From contig OX457052.1 of assembly GCA_949752735.1 (NCBI GenBank), forward strand, positions 18,640,649 to 18,704,648: DNA of 64,000 bases, given 5' to 3'. Positions within the stretch are counted from its first letter, which is position 1, and the number at the start of each line of letters is the position of its first letter. A program made the position numbers and the translations under genes. Below are positions 12,201 to 21,694 of this stretch, piece by piece. The notes beneath the pieces are model-generated. The model saw nothing but the letters and a program-made list of their open reading frames with translations, did no database searches and was not told the DNA's origin. The DNA comes from Lumbricus terrestris (Eukaryota > Annelida > Clitellata > Crassiclitellata > Lumbricidae).

Positions 12201-12447
12201 GAAAGACACATACGAAACACAACTGAATTGTTACAATAAATTGCTATCCTTTTGATGTTGACTGTTGTCGATTTGTCGTGTACAGGAGAGGCTGGCGAAT
12301 GCAAAGTACGCCATTTCAATGGCACGCAAGATCGGAGCGCACGTTTTTGCTCTTCCGGAAGATATTGTCGAGGTGAAGTCGAAGATGGTGATGACAGTGT
12401 TTGCGTGTCTTATGATTAAAGACTTTCAGCCGCAGAGAAAATTCTAA
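3154..12447 (+). CDS. Plastin/fimbrin, actin-bundling protein (12 coding exons, complete)
   Basis: Coding exons: 3154-3231, 3431-3589, 4441-4610, 5100-5195, 6092-6299, 6794-7054, 7771-7987, 8528-8704, 9615-9716, 10350-10465, 11253-11396, 12286-12447. They sum to 1,890 nt, giving 629 residues plus TAA, almost exactly the vertebrate plastin length. Plastins are cytosolic and cross-link actin filaments into tight bundles through two actin-binding domains, each a pair of calponin-homology (CH) domains, under Ca2+ control from an EF-hand headpiece. Approximate layout: EF hands 12-80, CH1 122-235, CH2 262-375, CH3 397-505, CH4 518-625. Diagnostic stretches include [72 protein letters not shown] and [11 protein letters not shown]. 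The ATG is in good context (aagATGG). The second EF loop is degenerate. All introns are GT-AG; the donors after exons 8 (gtcgga) and 11 (gtctgc) are weak. Which vertebrate paralogue it corresponds to cannot be decided, because invertebrate plastins predate the vertebrate split. Confidence 0.96.
3431..3589 (+). CDS. Plastin exon 2 (EF hands, residues 27-79)
   Basis: The acceptor is gtgcag and the donor gtaagt; phase 0 at both ends. It holds a canonical Ca2+ loop, [12 protein letters not shown], with ligands at loop positions 1, 3, 5, 9 and 12. The second loop lines up by its FEEF end but has Thr at position 1, Ile at 3 and Asp instead of Gly at 6, so it probably does not bind Ca2+. Confidence 0.93.
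4441..4610 (+). CDS. Plastin exon 3 (headpiece linker to CH1, residues 80-136)
   Basis: It begins [11 protein letters not shown] after acceptor ttgtag and ends with NWINR split across the intron (AG|G), donor gtactt. It contains the linker with a SAEGTTHTV stretch like the conserved SSEGTQHS of other plastins, then the first helix of CH1 ([10 protein letters not shown]). Confidence 0.93.
5100..5195 (+). CDS. Plastin exon 4 (CH1, residues 136-168)
   Basis: It completes the split Arg codon and continues NLTEDKDC...[12 protein letters not shown] and CCDGVLFC, matching the IPMNPNTDDLF...DGIVLC region of CH1. The acceptor is ttccag and the donor gtgagt. The final TG of a Cys codon is completed in the next exon. 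Confidence 0.92.
5264..5477 (-). mobile_element. tRNA-derived SINE with LINE-like 3' tail (family A), in plastin intron 4
   Basis: Read on the - strand it begins GGGGCGCGGTGGTGTAGTGG (tRNA A-box-like) and continues to a B-box-like GGTTCGAGGTTCAAATCC. The 3' end GGAGCGCCTCTGAGTAG, then GGGGCGCTATA, matches the 3' end of the CR1-like LINE fragment at 11815-12205. Other copies lie at 24160-24385, 20822-21024 and, degraded, 31556-31918. Confidence 0.8.
6092..6299 (+). CDS. Plastin exon 5 (CH1 end, residues 168-237)
   Basis: After acceptor ttttag it reads [47 protein letters not shown] and [11 protein letters not shown] before donor gtatgt. This is the strongly conserved actin-binding core of CH1. 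It ends in phase 0. Confidence 0.95.
6378..6533. repeat. Fold-back (long inverted repeat) element in plastin intron 5
   Basis: Two arms of about 40 bp are inverted copies: one holds ATTTGGGTGAGGTTTGAAAT (from about 6384) and the other its inverse (CTCAAACCTCACCCAAAT, ending about 6528). About 70 bp lies between them. This is the layout of a small palindromic MITE; I could not fix a target-site duplication, so its superfamily is undetermined. Confidence 0.65.
6794..7054 (+). CDS. Plastin exon 6 (CH2, residues 238-324)
   Basis: It starts [19 protein letters not shown] after acceptor tttttag and includes [20 protein letters not shown] and [20 protein letters not shown], all close to vertebrate CH2. 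The donor is gtgagt. Phase 0 at both ends. Confidence 0.95.
7771..7987 (+). CDS. Plastin exon 7 (CH2 end, residues 325-397)
   Basis: It encodes [50 protein letters not shown] and HEETREEK, then donor gtaagt after a single A of the next codon. The acceptor is tttcag. Confidence 0.95.
8528..8704 (+). CDS. Plastin exon 8 (CH3, residues 397-456)
   Basis: After acceptor gatctag it completes a Met codon and reads [40 protein letters not shown] and WSRV. The reading frame leaves the family pattern after MEKI. The exon must end after ATAG at the weak donor gtcgga, which restores the frame (E-N-C-N-Y) in exon 9. Confidence 0.88.
9045..9205 (+). mobile_element. 3' fragment of CR1-like LINE (in plastin intron 8)
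   Basis: This segment is the + strand equivalent of the last ~150 bp of the - strand LINE at 21695-23530. It starts at CGGCTTGACCTCCCCGG, contains GCGCCGGTGAATAAGCTGG and ends in the TTACATTACATT tail. Severe 5' truncation is normal for LINE insertions. Related fragments are at 17193-17330 and 26785-26875. Confidence 0.75.
9615..9716 (+). CDS. Plastin exon 9 (CH3, residues 456-490)
   Basis: The acceptor is tttcag and the donor gtgagt. It reads [20 protein letters not shown], then [14 protein letters not shown], matching the ENCNYAVELG...FSLVGIGGQDL segment of CH3. It starts and ends inside codons, consistent with its neighbours. Confidence 0.94.
9808..10030 (+). mobile_element. Decayed SINE-like repeat (family C), in plastin intron 9
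   Basis: It can be followed against the better preserved copy at 47641-47879: TTAAATGG, then CTTGAAGAA, TAGATC, a GTTCAAT block, TGTAGCCCC, CTTCCACTC and the TTGTGCCATC block appear in the same order. The B-box-like GTTCAAT supports a tRNA-like origin, but divergence is high. Confidence 0.5.
10350..10465 (+). CDS. Plastin exon 10 (CH3 end to CH4 start, residues 490-528)
   Basis: It completes the Ala codon of [18 protein letters not shown] and ends WVNEK at donor gtagtg. The acceptor is gttgtag. WVNEK is the first helix of CH4. Confidence 0.93.
11253..11396 (+). CDS. Plastin exon 11 (CH4, residues 529-576)
   Basis: It reads [48 protein letters not shown], matching the NRTLSEAG...INYDLVKSGNLTE region of CH4. 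The acceptor is a plain atgaag after a modest pyrimidine tract and the donor is weak (gtctgc). Both ends are in phase 0. Confidence 0.9.
11588..11622 (+). repeat. (TA)n microsatellite in plastin intron 11
   Basis: A run of about ten TA units followed by an AT-rich stretch. It lies beside the LINE fragment and has no coding content. Confidence 0.8.
11815..12205 (+). mobile_element. CR1-like LINE 3' fragment (ORF2 C-terminus plus 3' end), in plastin intron 11
   Basis: The + strand frame at 11817-12077 reads [20 protein letters not shown], then [26 protein letters not shown] and a decayed W-N-L motif. This is the post-RT C-terminal signature of CR1/L2-type LINE ORF2 proteins. It is followed by GGGAGCGCCTCTGAGTAG and GGGGCGCTATA, the tail shared by SINE family A. 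The end has AATGATTGAATG-type repeats. It is 5' truncated and not functional. Confidence 0.75.
12286..12447 (+). CDS. Plastin exon 12 (CH4 end and stop, residues 577-629)
   Basis: After acceptor tacag it reads [43 protein letters not shown] and ends KDFQPQRKF then TAA. The last eight residues differ from the vertebrate GRGMKRV tail. The ALPEDIVEV and VFACLM blocks are near identical to other plastins. Confidence 0.95.
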   Translation, partial: ERLANAKYAISMARKIGAHVFALPEDIVEVKSKMVMTVFACLMIKDFQPQRKF

Positions 12448-12657
12448 GCGCACGTCATGCTTCTAACTGCCAAACGACAATGTAATAATATTTTCTATGT
12501 GAAATGATGATTCCTGACGTGATTTTGTTGAGTTCGACGACATTCATTCTATTTGCTTTTATGATCTCTTCAGAATTGCGTCTTTGTCTGATCAAGTGCT
12601 ATGAAGAAAACCTTGGCATTGGTTAGTGTATTGTTTTAAAAGTGGTACTTGTTAGAT

Positions 12658-12995
12658 TAGCGGTTCCCAACCTGTGGCCCGCAGGCCAAAAGTGGCCCGC
12701 CTGGCCTACAAAAATGGCCCGCAGCATCTCAATGAATTAAGAAAATATATGTAAAAATTGACAATTTGGACATGATAGAATATATAATTCTTTTCTATTA
12801 CAAATTATTTTATTTGGACGTTAATAAATCGCAGCAAACATTCTATTTTGATTAAATTATAACAATTTTATACGCCTAGTTAATTAAATTTTAGCCTTGT
12901 GGCCCCCTAACGTCCTTTAACTAAGAAAAAGTGGCCCTCGTGTCCTCCAAATTAGAAAAAGTGGCCCGACAGCCAAAAATGGTTGGGAACCACTG
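12658..12995. mobile_element. hAT-type MITE
   Basis: The termini are inverted repeats: TAGCGGTTCCCAACC at the left and the inverse of CAGTGGTTCCCAACC at the right. An exact 8-bp duplication TGTTAGAT flanks it (12650-12657 and 12996-13003). The interior has repeated GTGGCCC and TGGCCCGC blocks and no transposase. CAGNGGTTC termini plus 8-bp duplications are a hAT hallmark. Confidence 0.85.
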
Positions 12996-14506
12996 TGTTA
13001 GATTGTGTTGTTCTTGGGATGATGTGTAGCCCTTGCCAACTGAAGATGCCTTTGTACAGCCTTGATCTTGTCACGTTGTGTCAGGATGCTGAAATTGATC
13101 TTAATTATGTGCATTTTGCATTTACTGTGAATGGAAACAGTATGTGCTTTCTGTCATTTCCTTTTGGTTTCCGTGTCTTTGAGATTAGCATTTATGAAAT
13201 GCCAAGTTGTTGGATTTTTATAATTCTGTGTATGCATTCGTGTAGCACAGCAGCATGAAAAGTAAATTCCAGTTTTCAGATCCGCCATACTTCTGTGATT
13301 ATGCTATGCTCGCTGTTCTTTCATTCCAAGGAGCTTGCTTATGGGCTGCAAGTAAGATAAACAGAATCCTTAATTTTTTAACTTGTGTGTTTGATGTCAC
13401 TTTTAATGATGATTGTTGAAAGCCTTTCACACAATCAAGGGTACTTAAAATTGTTTGTTTTTGAGTGTGGTTTTTCGTTTTTCTATTCACGACATATTGG
13501 ACTCATCTGCACAAAGTCAGTCTTTAATTCAGACTTTTTACTTTTACTGCAGAATATACCATTTTTAAGAAAAACACATCCTCTGTACAATGGCACCAGC
13601 TTATCAATTTATCTCACTCCTAACTGAATTTATCTATGATTGTCATTGCTAAAAAATTAAATGAAGCCTTGTGAAATGGTCTATTTCCTCTGCTTTTGCA
13701 CGAAATTTGATGTACTAAATCATCCAAGAAATACCCTTAAACATTACCTTTTTCTCAAACTTCTGTGTTTTTTATGTAATAATCTAAAAAAAATTGAGAA
13801 AAATGAAATTTTTGCTCGTTTTCTTGAGTCAGAATATTCCGACTTTGTGCAGATGGGTTACATATGTTCGAAAATATATGTTTATTATGATAGCAGACGT
13901 ATATTTTACATTAGGTCAAATGAATATCTCAGTTAAAAATTGTAATTGCGATCACAGCAATTTCTGGAAAGCCTGGCATTGTCGCCTTTTAAAAGTTAAC
14001 CTTGACACAGTAATATTGCAGTCCAATATAGTTGAGCGATATTTTTACTTCCAGACAGTGTTTTATTCTAGCAGCATTGTAATCATTAATTTGAATTGAA
14101 TAATGATGTGGCTGTTTGTGATGAGGCTAAACTTATTTTTATCATTTATTGCTTGTGTTGGTGACGGATGAAACTTAAGAAATGAGGTGGTGACGTGGAC
14201 ATTTACAGGAATTTTTACTGATTAATTTGATCTATTTCAAGTTTTTCAACATTATCCATAACTTAGTCTTCGGATTTTTAGTCATTAATGGACGAATACG
14301 AGGACTTTGATTAATGGGATTAATTAAACGCTGATTTTTATTTATCTCCCATTGCTTTTCTTGATAAAGTTAAAAAGATTGCTGCAATTGTCACCTTTTA
14401 ACTTGATCAGCCACATCTATGTTTAGTTATATCAAGGCTGATGAATCTTGATTATAGTCAAATGTGAAAGCAAGGATTGTTGCTGGTCTGTTGGGTTTTT
14501 CTGAAT

Positions 14507-14550
14507 AGCCTCTGTTATTGTAATTCTATCTGTTATTGTAATTCTATCGA
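14507..14550 (+). repeat. Short tandem duplication
   Basis: A 19-bp unit (TCTGTTATTGTAATTCTAT) occurs twice head to tail. It has no coding or regulatory signal that I recognise. Confidence 0.8.
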
Positions 14551-16175
14551 GTCACCAAGCAGTTTGCAACTTAGGGGCTGACCTGAGGCTGAGCACCCAG
14601 AATGGAAAAACACTGCGTTCATGGCATACTGGAGTTGTGAGTTGTATACCTGCTTGTTGTCATACGTTTCTGCTATATGAATAGCAAAGTAAACGCTGTT
14701 TTGTTTTTCTGAGTGAGATTAGAAGGCAGTAACATTCCGAGACTTGTTTCCGAAATTTTTTCTCAAGTACGACGAATTTAATGAGTTAATCGAATGCACG
14801 AGTTAATTTAATTTGCATCTATTGCTCAGTTAATTTATTGATTTAATTTTTCATCGATTGCTTAATGTGTTTTCTTGATGTGGCTGCAGTGTCAGGATCG
14901 AATTCATTAATTTTAAATGTACTATTTTTAACGAAATATTGTGTTGTGATTATATGAGTTTATTTATAATTTTATCACTGCACAGTATCTGGTTTGTAGC
15001 ATACTGGTCTTTCCTAAGCCCTGTTAGCGTTATGATCTATCTATGGAATTTATTTCTGGAATTTATATGTTGCCGATTCAGGACACCAGTGTAGATTTGA
15101 TTTTCAAACTGATATTTGATTGTCAGGAAGTTTATGTTTAGTCATTCCATCTAGTTTTCAGCTGATTTTATTTTAATTCCATCTGGGACCTTATTTTGTT
15201 GACTTGTATCTGTATCGAATTTTTCTCACAATAGAACCTAGCCGAGTGCAATTTGATTATACACTTCCTGCTTTTTATGTCATTGGAGTAAGTAGGCTAG
15301 TGTTTACTGGACTAAATTGATATAATGGCCATTTATATTGACAGTTTGTAATATATGTTTTAGTAATTATTTATACTTTGTGAGGTGGTTTGCATCTAAT
15401 CATGTGTCGTGGAATCATTTTACTTGAACCAATAGAGTCATAAAGCTTGTCATTAGATTCCGACTGGCAGTATTTGTTGGTGAATTGCTTTAAATCATGA
15501 GTTGCACTTGTATCGGTTTCTGAGTTCTTAAACAGAGGGGCTTTGATTATCTTTCTTTCCTCCTAATTTATTGAGCTATGTGCTAATATTATGCAATGCA
15601 ATTTGCTAGTCACCCACAGATTGCTTTCGTGTGTGTATAATTATATGCATAATAATAGTAATAGTAATTGTTACAATAGCTGCACTTTATGTTGAAACTT
15701 ATGTTAGTTAAGTGCTTGGTTTGCTTTTGTCTCTTTAGCCAGCTAGTATGAATTTTGGAGTGGATGGATCTGAGGTGTCTGATAGCTAGGAAGTCGCATG
15801 AAAAATCTCGAGATTTTCAGCTTATTTATTTACGTGGAGTTTGGCTCTATGTACCCAAAAACATCGACCAGAAGTTTTTGCTTTTAATTTCCACTTTGAC
15901 ATAGTCACGTTATTGATTTATGGAATCTCGTATGATTTAGAAGTCATATCCATCTTCCCATTGATCGATTTCAATATGGTAATAAAAGTACAACGAATTG
16001 GCAGCCGTCATTTTCGTCAGTCTTCATTTCACTGTGTTGGATGAAAGTAATGTTCCCTTGGAGCAAAAATGCAAAATTGTACAAACCTAGATGTATGGTA
16101 AGCAATAACAGACGGCTGCAAGAGACATGAGCAACTATACAAAGACCTTGTGATGCAGGCTTATTTGCCTTTGTT

Positions 16176-16248
16176 TTAGCCCTTTACCGACGAAGGGTAT
16201 AGGATTTTCCCCATACCATTTAGAACACTACGGATGGTAAAGGGTTAA
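16176..16248. mobile_element. piggyBac-type MITE (copy 2)
   Basis: The left end TTAGCCCTTTACC and right end GGTAAAGGGTTAA are inverted repeats adjoining TTAA-like sites. The termini match the elements at 449-525 and 38128-38207, but the interior differs. Confidence 0.6.
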
Positions 16249-17192
16249 ACAGCGCTATTTATAGTGTGCTTTGCTGTGTCACCTTGTCGTCGTGTGACTT
16301 CATGTTTACTCGAGTTTGAGCTTTAAAAAATAAACAACTTTTCCTGATTTTTAAGCATTGAAACCTTCCCATCTGTGTACTTGTACGGGTGTGTGTGTGA
16401 CAGCGACGGTCCTGGTACGCAGCTTAGAGGAAGCATTGGATGAAGGGTCCCTGGTTGCATTATGTATCCAACTCAGATCTTTGTTTCTATTCCAGACATC
16501 TATGGTATTTCTATTTAGCATTTGCTAGGCTTTTGTTTTGTTCGGATAGTTTAGTCGCTGTTGGTTTTGTTCTTTAAACATGTTTATACCGATAAATAGA
16601 GTTTGTGTTAGGTTACAATATTTATTGTAATACTAAGATTGCTAATAACTGTACAAATGTGTCAGTTGTTCTAAATTTATCATTTAACATAGTTATGCAC
16701 AGATGTATTCTTATTTCAATAATTATTGACATATATTGGACATGCTCTTAGACATGGGATTTACTAGCTTTTCGTCAAATGTGCAGCTAATTGATTCATT
16801 GTTATTCTAAACTGTTTTGCTGAATTTTTCTACGCTATTGCCCGGTAACTGCACAGTAATGAAATTATCATGACAATGATGCTCTAATATTATGTAGAAG
16901 GTAATATTATAACAGTAATAGTACCCGGTATTATGATCAGTACTGTTTGAGTCGTAATTTTGCTTAGAACTATGTGTTTCACAAGGCAATCCGTTGAATG
17001 TTGAATAATATACTATGCAGATGAATAACTAACTAGTTGTTAATTGTTCTATGTTGGAAGGAGAGACTATTTATGTAGCACTTTTCACCCTAATGGTGCA
17101 TAATTAATACAGTATAGTCCAGCTTGGTATCATTGTTAAGTGTGGCCTACATGACGTTTTATGGAATAGGAATTTATATTAGGATGACAGTA

Positions 17193-17330
17193 CATAATGT
17201 AATGTAAAATGTAATGTAAATCTTCGAGAATTTCTCAGCGCCCACAAAAGCCACGTCAGGGAGACCAGCTTATTCACCGGCGCTATATCAAATCAAGTCT
17301 GCAATAGCCAGAGCTGCCGTTTTCGTTCCG
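17193..17330 (-). mobile_element. 3' fragment of CR1-like LINE
   Basis: It begins with the ATGTAATGTAA pentamer tail and continues CTTCGAGAATTTCTCAGCG through CAGAGCTGCCGTTTTCGTTC, the same 3' end as the LINE at 21695-23530, read on the - strand. It stops about 20 bp before an independent hAT-type MITE. Confidence 0.75.
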
Positions 17331-17349
17331 TGAAAAAGAGTGCGGTGCA

Positions 17350-17599
17350 CAAGGCCGTAGCCAGGATTTGATTTCGGGGGGTGTTTCAATTACCAATTTC
17401 CCTTTCTAAAAAACTGATGACCTTTTTAGTCATCCGGAATTCTGTTGTTTTTTTACATTTTGCCATTTTGGGGGGTGTTTTCATGGTTTTATTTCATGGT
17501 TTTTACACCATGTGCTCGTAAATGCATTCTAGTATTTTTCACATTTTCCATTTCGGGGGGTGTTCAAACACCCAAAACACCCCCCTAGCTACGGCCTTG
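17350..17599. mobile_element. hAT-type MITE (GTAGCCAG family, copy 1)
   Basis: The ends are CAAGGCCGTAGCCAGGATTT and its approximate inverse ending CTACGGCCTTG. An exact 8-bp repeat GCGGTGCA flanks it (17342-17349 and 17600-17607). The interior holds repeated GGGGGGTGTT motifs. The GTAGCCAG terminus is shared with the element at 29655-29920. Confidence 0.8.
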
Positions 17600-19019
17600 G
17601 CGGTGCATAATCGTTCGGAGCTACCCAGTAACTGAAATTGTGTAACACCAAATATGTGAAGTACATGAAGGTATGTTGTGTAATATTTTAGGCTTACCCT
17701 GTAACTGGAAAATGTGTGACACATGTAATGAAGCCTGCTATAATTGAAAGACTGTAACACGAATGAAGCAATCAACTATTCAGTCATGTGCATTATTGCA
17801 TAGACCTGCCATACAATGTTTGTATGGATAATGGATATGCATCAGTGCAAGTTTAGTCGGTAACTGATAGAATATGCAGCATTGCTGAAAGAATGACAGC
17901 CATGGCAGGAATGCGTTGAAGTGTTTGTAACATAGCATCATGTGAGATTGTTTTAGTATTTTGATGTGTACCTTATCAATGTCTTTGGTTACGGTGTTTG
18001 AAATATTAGTTGTGTATACGGATTATTCTGTGTAATTTCATTTGTCTGATTGATAATGGCGAATTTTTGTAATTCTTGCTTAGTTTCTATTAAACAGTGT
18101 TTCTGGAAGGTTTCTGTTGTTGCAGTAATCGCAATCACAAGATCCAAAATTCTAAAGCTTGTCTCAAAGCTCAAACATTGGACACCAGCTTATTTATTAG
18201 TGGAATAATCATGAAAATATGGTACACTGGACAACCAGGAAATATATTTTTTGTAATGTAACTAGGTATTTATATGGCACTGTGTTTTCAGGGGTAAAAC
18301 AGCGAGAAATAGAAAGTGTACAGATCATGACAGTATACGACAACAGGTTTAAATGTTTTGCATGAAATGGCTGAATAGAGGGACTCAAACATCTTTCAAG
18401 TAAGGCAAGGGGTTACAAGAAGAGCTGGGACAAAACCTGTGCAAGGCTCACGACAACTAAAGCACTATATGACATTTTTCTGGATCACATATCCTGTTCT
18501 TGACGGCCAATACTCTGTTAGGTGGTGAATGGCAACATGGATTAATAACCTATGCAGTTCAGGAAACTTCGCTTGAAGGTGCCTTCGGAAGATATCTATT
18601 CTTGTAATTCCCTTCTGTCAGCCAACTGAAAAGATCTCTGGAATGGTGTGCCTTCTTTGGTGGTCATCAGCTTATAAAATTATGTCTATTAAATCTCCTC
18701 TGCATCTTCTCCAGTTAATGCTCCTATGAATTGAGTATAATTAGTAAAAGTAGAAAGTAGCTATGTTATTTTCCTTTTTGTTACTTGTTACGCTCTAAAA
18801 CAGTTTGCGAAAGCTAGGAAAATTGGTACGGAGAAGCTGGAACGGGTAACTTCTCAGAAGACCCTGAAGCATTAAAAGCGCTTACAGTACGTTCTCACAC
18901 ATTACCAAATCCTCACCAAGTGAAAGAGAAATAAAGCAGCAGTGCAATAGTAGTAACTCCAACAACACGCATTATTACAAATTGTCAAGATAAATCCTAC
19001 TCCATTATGCGCTTTTATG

Positions 19020-19523
19020 GAATTTATACTATAAACGCGGCCGACACGTCTCGCTCTGCTTCGTGGGCTTCGGTCCAACCTCTCACCCCTTGAGTTTACG
19101 ATAGAATGGTATCGCCTGGAATGAGATAAAAATAGACTTAGTGTTGCGAGGCTCGCGTCGGTAGTGTGGCGTTAGAAGCCGACGTTTGTGTGAAATAAAT
19201 ATACTTTAAAATCTAATAAACTTCGGATTTTTTCCGAGGACTTACTCTTTGATCGAACGTGACACATTTTGTTAGCGATCGTAGGCATATATTTATTTAG
19301 TTCGTCCTTTCTGAAAGGACGCCGCCGCCGGTAGCCGACTTGTACATAGTCACCTCTAAAATGTAAATGAGAAGACCACTGTTGATGAGGTCAGAGCCTG
19401 ATGATGTTTACGGTCGGCAATGTTCATAATGATCGTCCGTGGTGAAGCAGATCGCTATGATAAGACCCGAATATCTCAATATTAGCAATGACGATCTCGT
19501 TTGTTAGAGGATTAGACACCGCC
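19020..19523 (+). promoter_or_regulatory. GC/CpG-richer patch, candidate promoter and 5' UTR of the OTULIN-like gene
   Basis: Base composition changes abruptly from AT-rich to a patch with many CpG dinucleotides (for example ACGCGGCCGACACG, GACGCCGCCGCCGG). It ends at a frame with a strong initiation context, gccATGG at 19521-19527. This is what a promoter plus 5' UTR looks like in many invertebrates. There is no transcript evidence, and TATA or Inr elements are not clear. Confidence 0.4.
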
Positions 19524-19704
19524 ATGGGTTCGAGCAACGGCGGCACGTTGGGAAGCGGGGTACAGAATGTGTTGAATAACCTGGCGAGCTTCGTTCGTAA
19601 CATCCCGACCGAATGCCACCGTCACGTTATCGTCATCACCTTCATATTGAGGAACAAACACCACACGAATATCCAAATTGAGATTCAAGAGCTGGAAGGT
19701 GGAG
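19524..19704 (+). CDS. Candidate alternative first coding exon of the OTULIN-like gene
   Basis: An ATG in a very good context (gccATGG) opens a 60-codon frame beginning MGSSNGGTLG and ending ELEGG, followed by a G and a possible donor gtcagt. The phase left (one base) is exactly the phase needed to join the exon at 28144, giving an ELEGG-V-KATG junction. The reading frame also has an ATG at 19488. The N-terminal MGSSNGG fits the loose N-myristoylation pattern. If used, it replaces the four-residue start at 27769 and lengthens the protein to about 1,048 residues. I do not recognise the peptide. Confidence 0.4.
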
Positions 19705-19941
19705 GTCAGTCATAAAGCATGCTTTAGTTTGGCTTGATAAGTTTTACAGTGCCGCATCATTTTGTTACTTGAATTTTAGCATTATGCTCAATGTTTGATG
19801 TGTTCTGAGAAGATCATAATTTATTTTTGCTGGTGGATACCAGGAGCTTGCTCGACTTAAATATTGTGAGTGGTGTAGCTAAACTTTTTCGTTTGGGGAG
19901 AATTGCTAGTACTGTAATATGGGCCTAAAAGTGCTTTGGGA

Positions 19942-20177
19942 GTGGGGCCGGTAGAGTAATGGTTAACACGCTGGCCAAGAGTGCGAGAGGTAGTGAATTC
20001 GAGCCCCCGTTGGGCGGATTTGCTTTGTAGGCTGCTATTAGCGCCGTGTAATTGCAAAACTGTCTGTTCAGTTAGTAGTTAGGTTTAATTTAGATTACTG
20101 CATAACTTGTAAATGTAAAGTGCAGTGCGTTTGCAAGCGCTCAATTAAAGAAAAGATTATTATTATTATTATTATTA
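19942..20177 (+). mobile_element. tRNA-derived SINE (family B) with (ATT)n tail
   Basis: It begins GTGGGGCCGGTAGAGTAATG (A-box-like) and has a B-box-like GAATTCGAGCCCCCG about 45 bp on. The body includes TTGTAGGCTGCTATTAGCGC, and the element ends in an ATT repeat. A second, well matched copy lies in the opposite orientation at 56747-56982. Confidence 0.85.
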
Positions 20178-20821
20178 GAGTTGGGCAGAAGGGCTTCAGT
20201 ATAATTGGTGGGCTTCAGTAGCGTCTACAGATGTTTTTGCAAAAGGGGTAAAACACAATGGTCACGATTAAATTCTATAACAAAGCAGGAAATTAAGAAC
20301 GTGGGTATTTTTCAAAGAGGTTTCTATTTAATGAAAATTTCATAGTTCCACATTTAATGTCACTAGTGTCTTTAGTGCTTTGGTGCAAAGAAATTGGTTA
20401 AAAATCAAAAAGTAGTAGTTACAAAATAAGGGTAAATTCTTGATGTGGGGTAAGCAAGTACCCCTCTTGCCTATGTGCGGGCACACATGAGGACTTAAGC
20501 CCAAGCCCAACGCTAGTTATATCCCTGCTTATTGTTGCTCTGAGGAAGCCCTGAGTGTACATATAATTACAGTTGTGTCAGTGAATAAGATTTGAGTGTA
20601 CTCCAGTTCACTTAGGGACAGCATAGCATGCATCATGGGTCTATGAGAAAGGACCAATGCCAAATTCATGTCACTCCCCTTCACAGACATGAAAAGGTTA
20701 TGTGCCAGGTTCTAACTTGTGTTTCATCCTTACAATAACTGTGCTGGCCAGCTTGAATCTTTCTGTCAATTTCAGTTGCAATTATTGCAATTTATTATTA
20801 CAATTTATTTTTATTTATTTC

Positions 20822-21024
20822 TCGCATTTTCTATAGCACCCCTCCAGGCTCTCTACTCGGAAACACTCCTGACAGTGCGTAAACTGCATCATCAGAGTTT
20901 CACGCCAGAGTACACGAACAACTGCAAATGAAGGACAAGGTCCCTACGCGGCAGCTTGAGGTGGATTCGAACCTGGAATCCTCTGGCTCCAAGGCACCGA
21001 AATGCACCACTGTGCTGGGTGCCC
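20822..21024 (-). mobile_element. tRNA-derived SINE (family A), diverged copy
   Basis: In + orientation it runs from TCTATAGCACCCCTCC through GTTTCACGCC and AAGGTCCCTACGCGGC to GGTGGATTCGAACC and a tRNA-like head. The order matches the copies at 5264-5477 and 24160-24385, with small deletions. Confidence 0.7.
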
Positions 21025-21694
21025 AATTTATATAGTGTCATCACTTAGCAAACCACTTCTAGAATGCTTTACACAGTCAACCATCAGCACCACTGCATAT
21101 CTTTGGTGTTATTGAAATCAAAGCTAAGACACCTTCTCTTACCCATGTCTGGTGTCTCTTATCTGTAGGATTTCAAAAGTGACTTCTTCAATGCATTACA
21201 ATATTTAATTGTGAGTTTTCTCGAAAAGACCAGTTAGTGATGTCTTGGTCATGATTATGATGGTGCTTTAGAAGTCATTAGATTTAGGGTAGAACCTCAG
21301 GCGTTATGAGTTGGACAACTGTGCTCTTTTCAGTGCAATCTTATTCAACCTTGAACTTTTTTTTAACAAATTCCATTACTTATGTATAACATCGACAATC
21401 AGGAGTCCTGGGGCATTCAACTTCAGGGTGCTTTCACTAAGGGCCAAAGAGGCTAAAATGCAGAAATAGCTAAGTTATTGTATTGTATTGTATTTTATTT
21501 GTGGCAATTTCTATGGCATCATGGTTAAACGTGAGCTGAGGTGGAAAAAGCAAGTCAAATTCAATTTATTGTTGACGTGATCGGTCAAGGGGAGATCTTG
21601 ATCCCAGTGGACAAATCCAAAATCATAGACCTATGAAAGATAAAAAAATGTGTGAAAACATGTTAAGTTGTTGTGGGTAAAAATTGTATGTAAT

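Larger units (their letters stand above)
12448..19020. other. T-rich non-coding region after plastin
   Basis: No coding sequence is supported; open frames of 60-101 codons here are T-rich and motif-free. The + strand is visibly richer in T than A over much of it, as expected of transcribed non-coding sequence from a + strand gene, so a long plastin 3' UTR is possible. AATAAA-type signals occur at 16329-16334 and 18930-18935, but none can be preferred. Mobile elements are listed separately. Confidence 0.5.

Noticed and set aside
13661..14099. Two overlapping + strand frames of 91 and 101 codons
   Set aside because: T/A-rich, motif-free and in the probable plastin 3' non-coding region.
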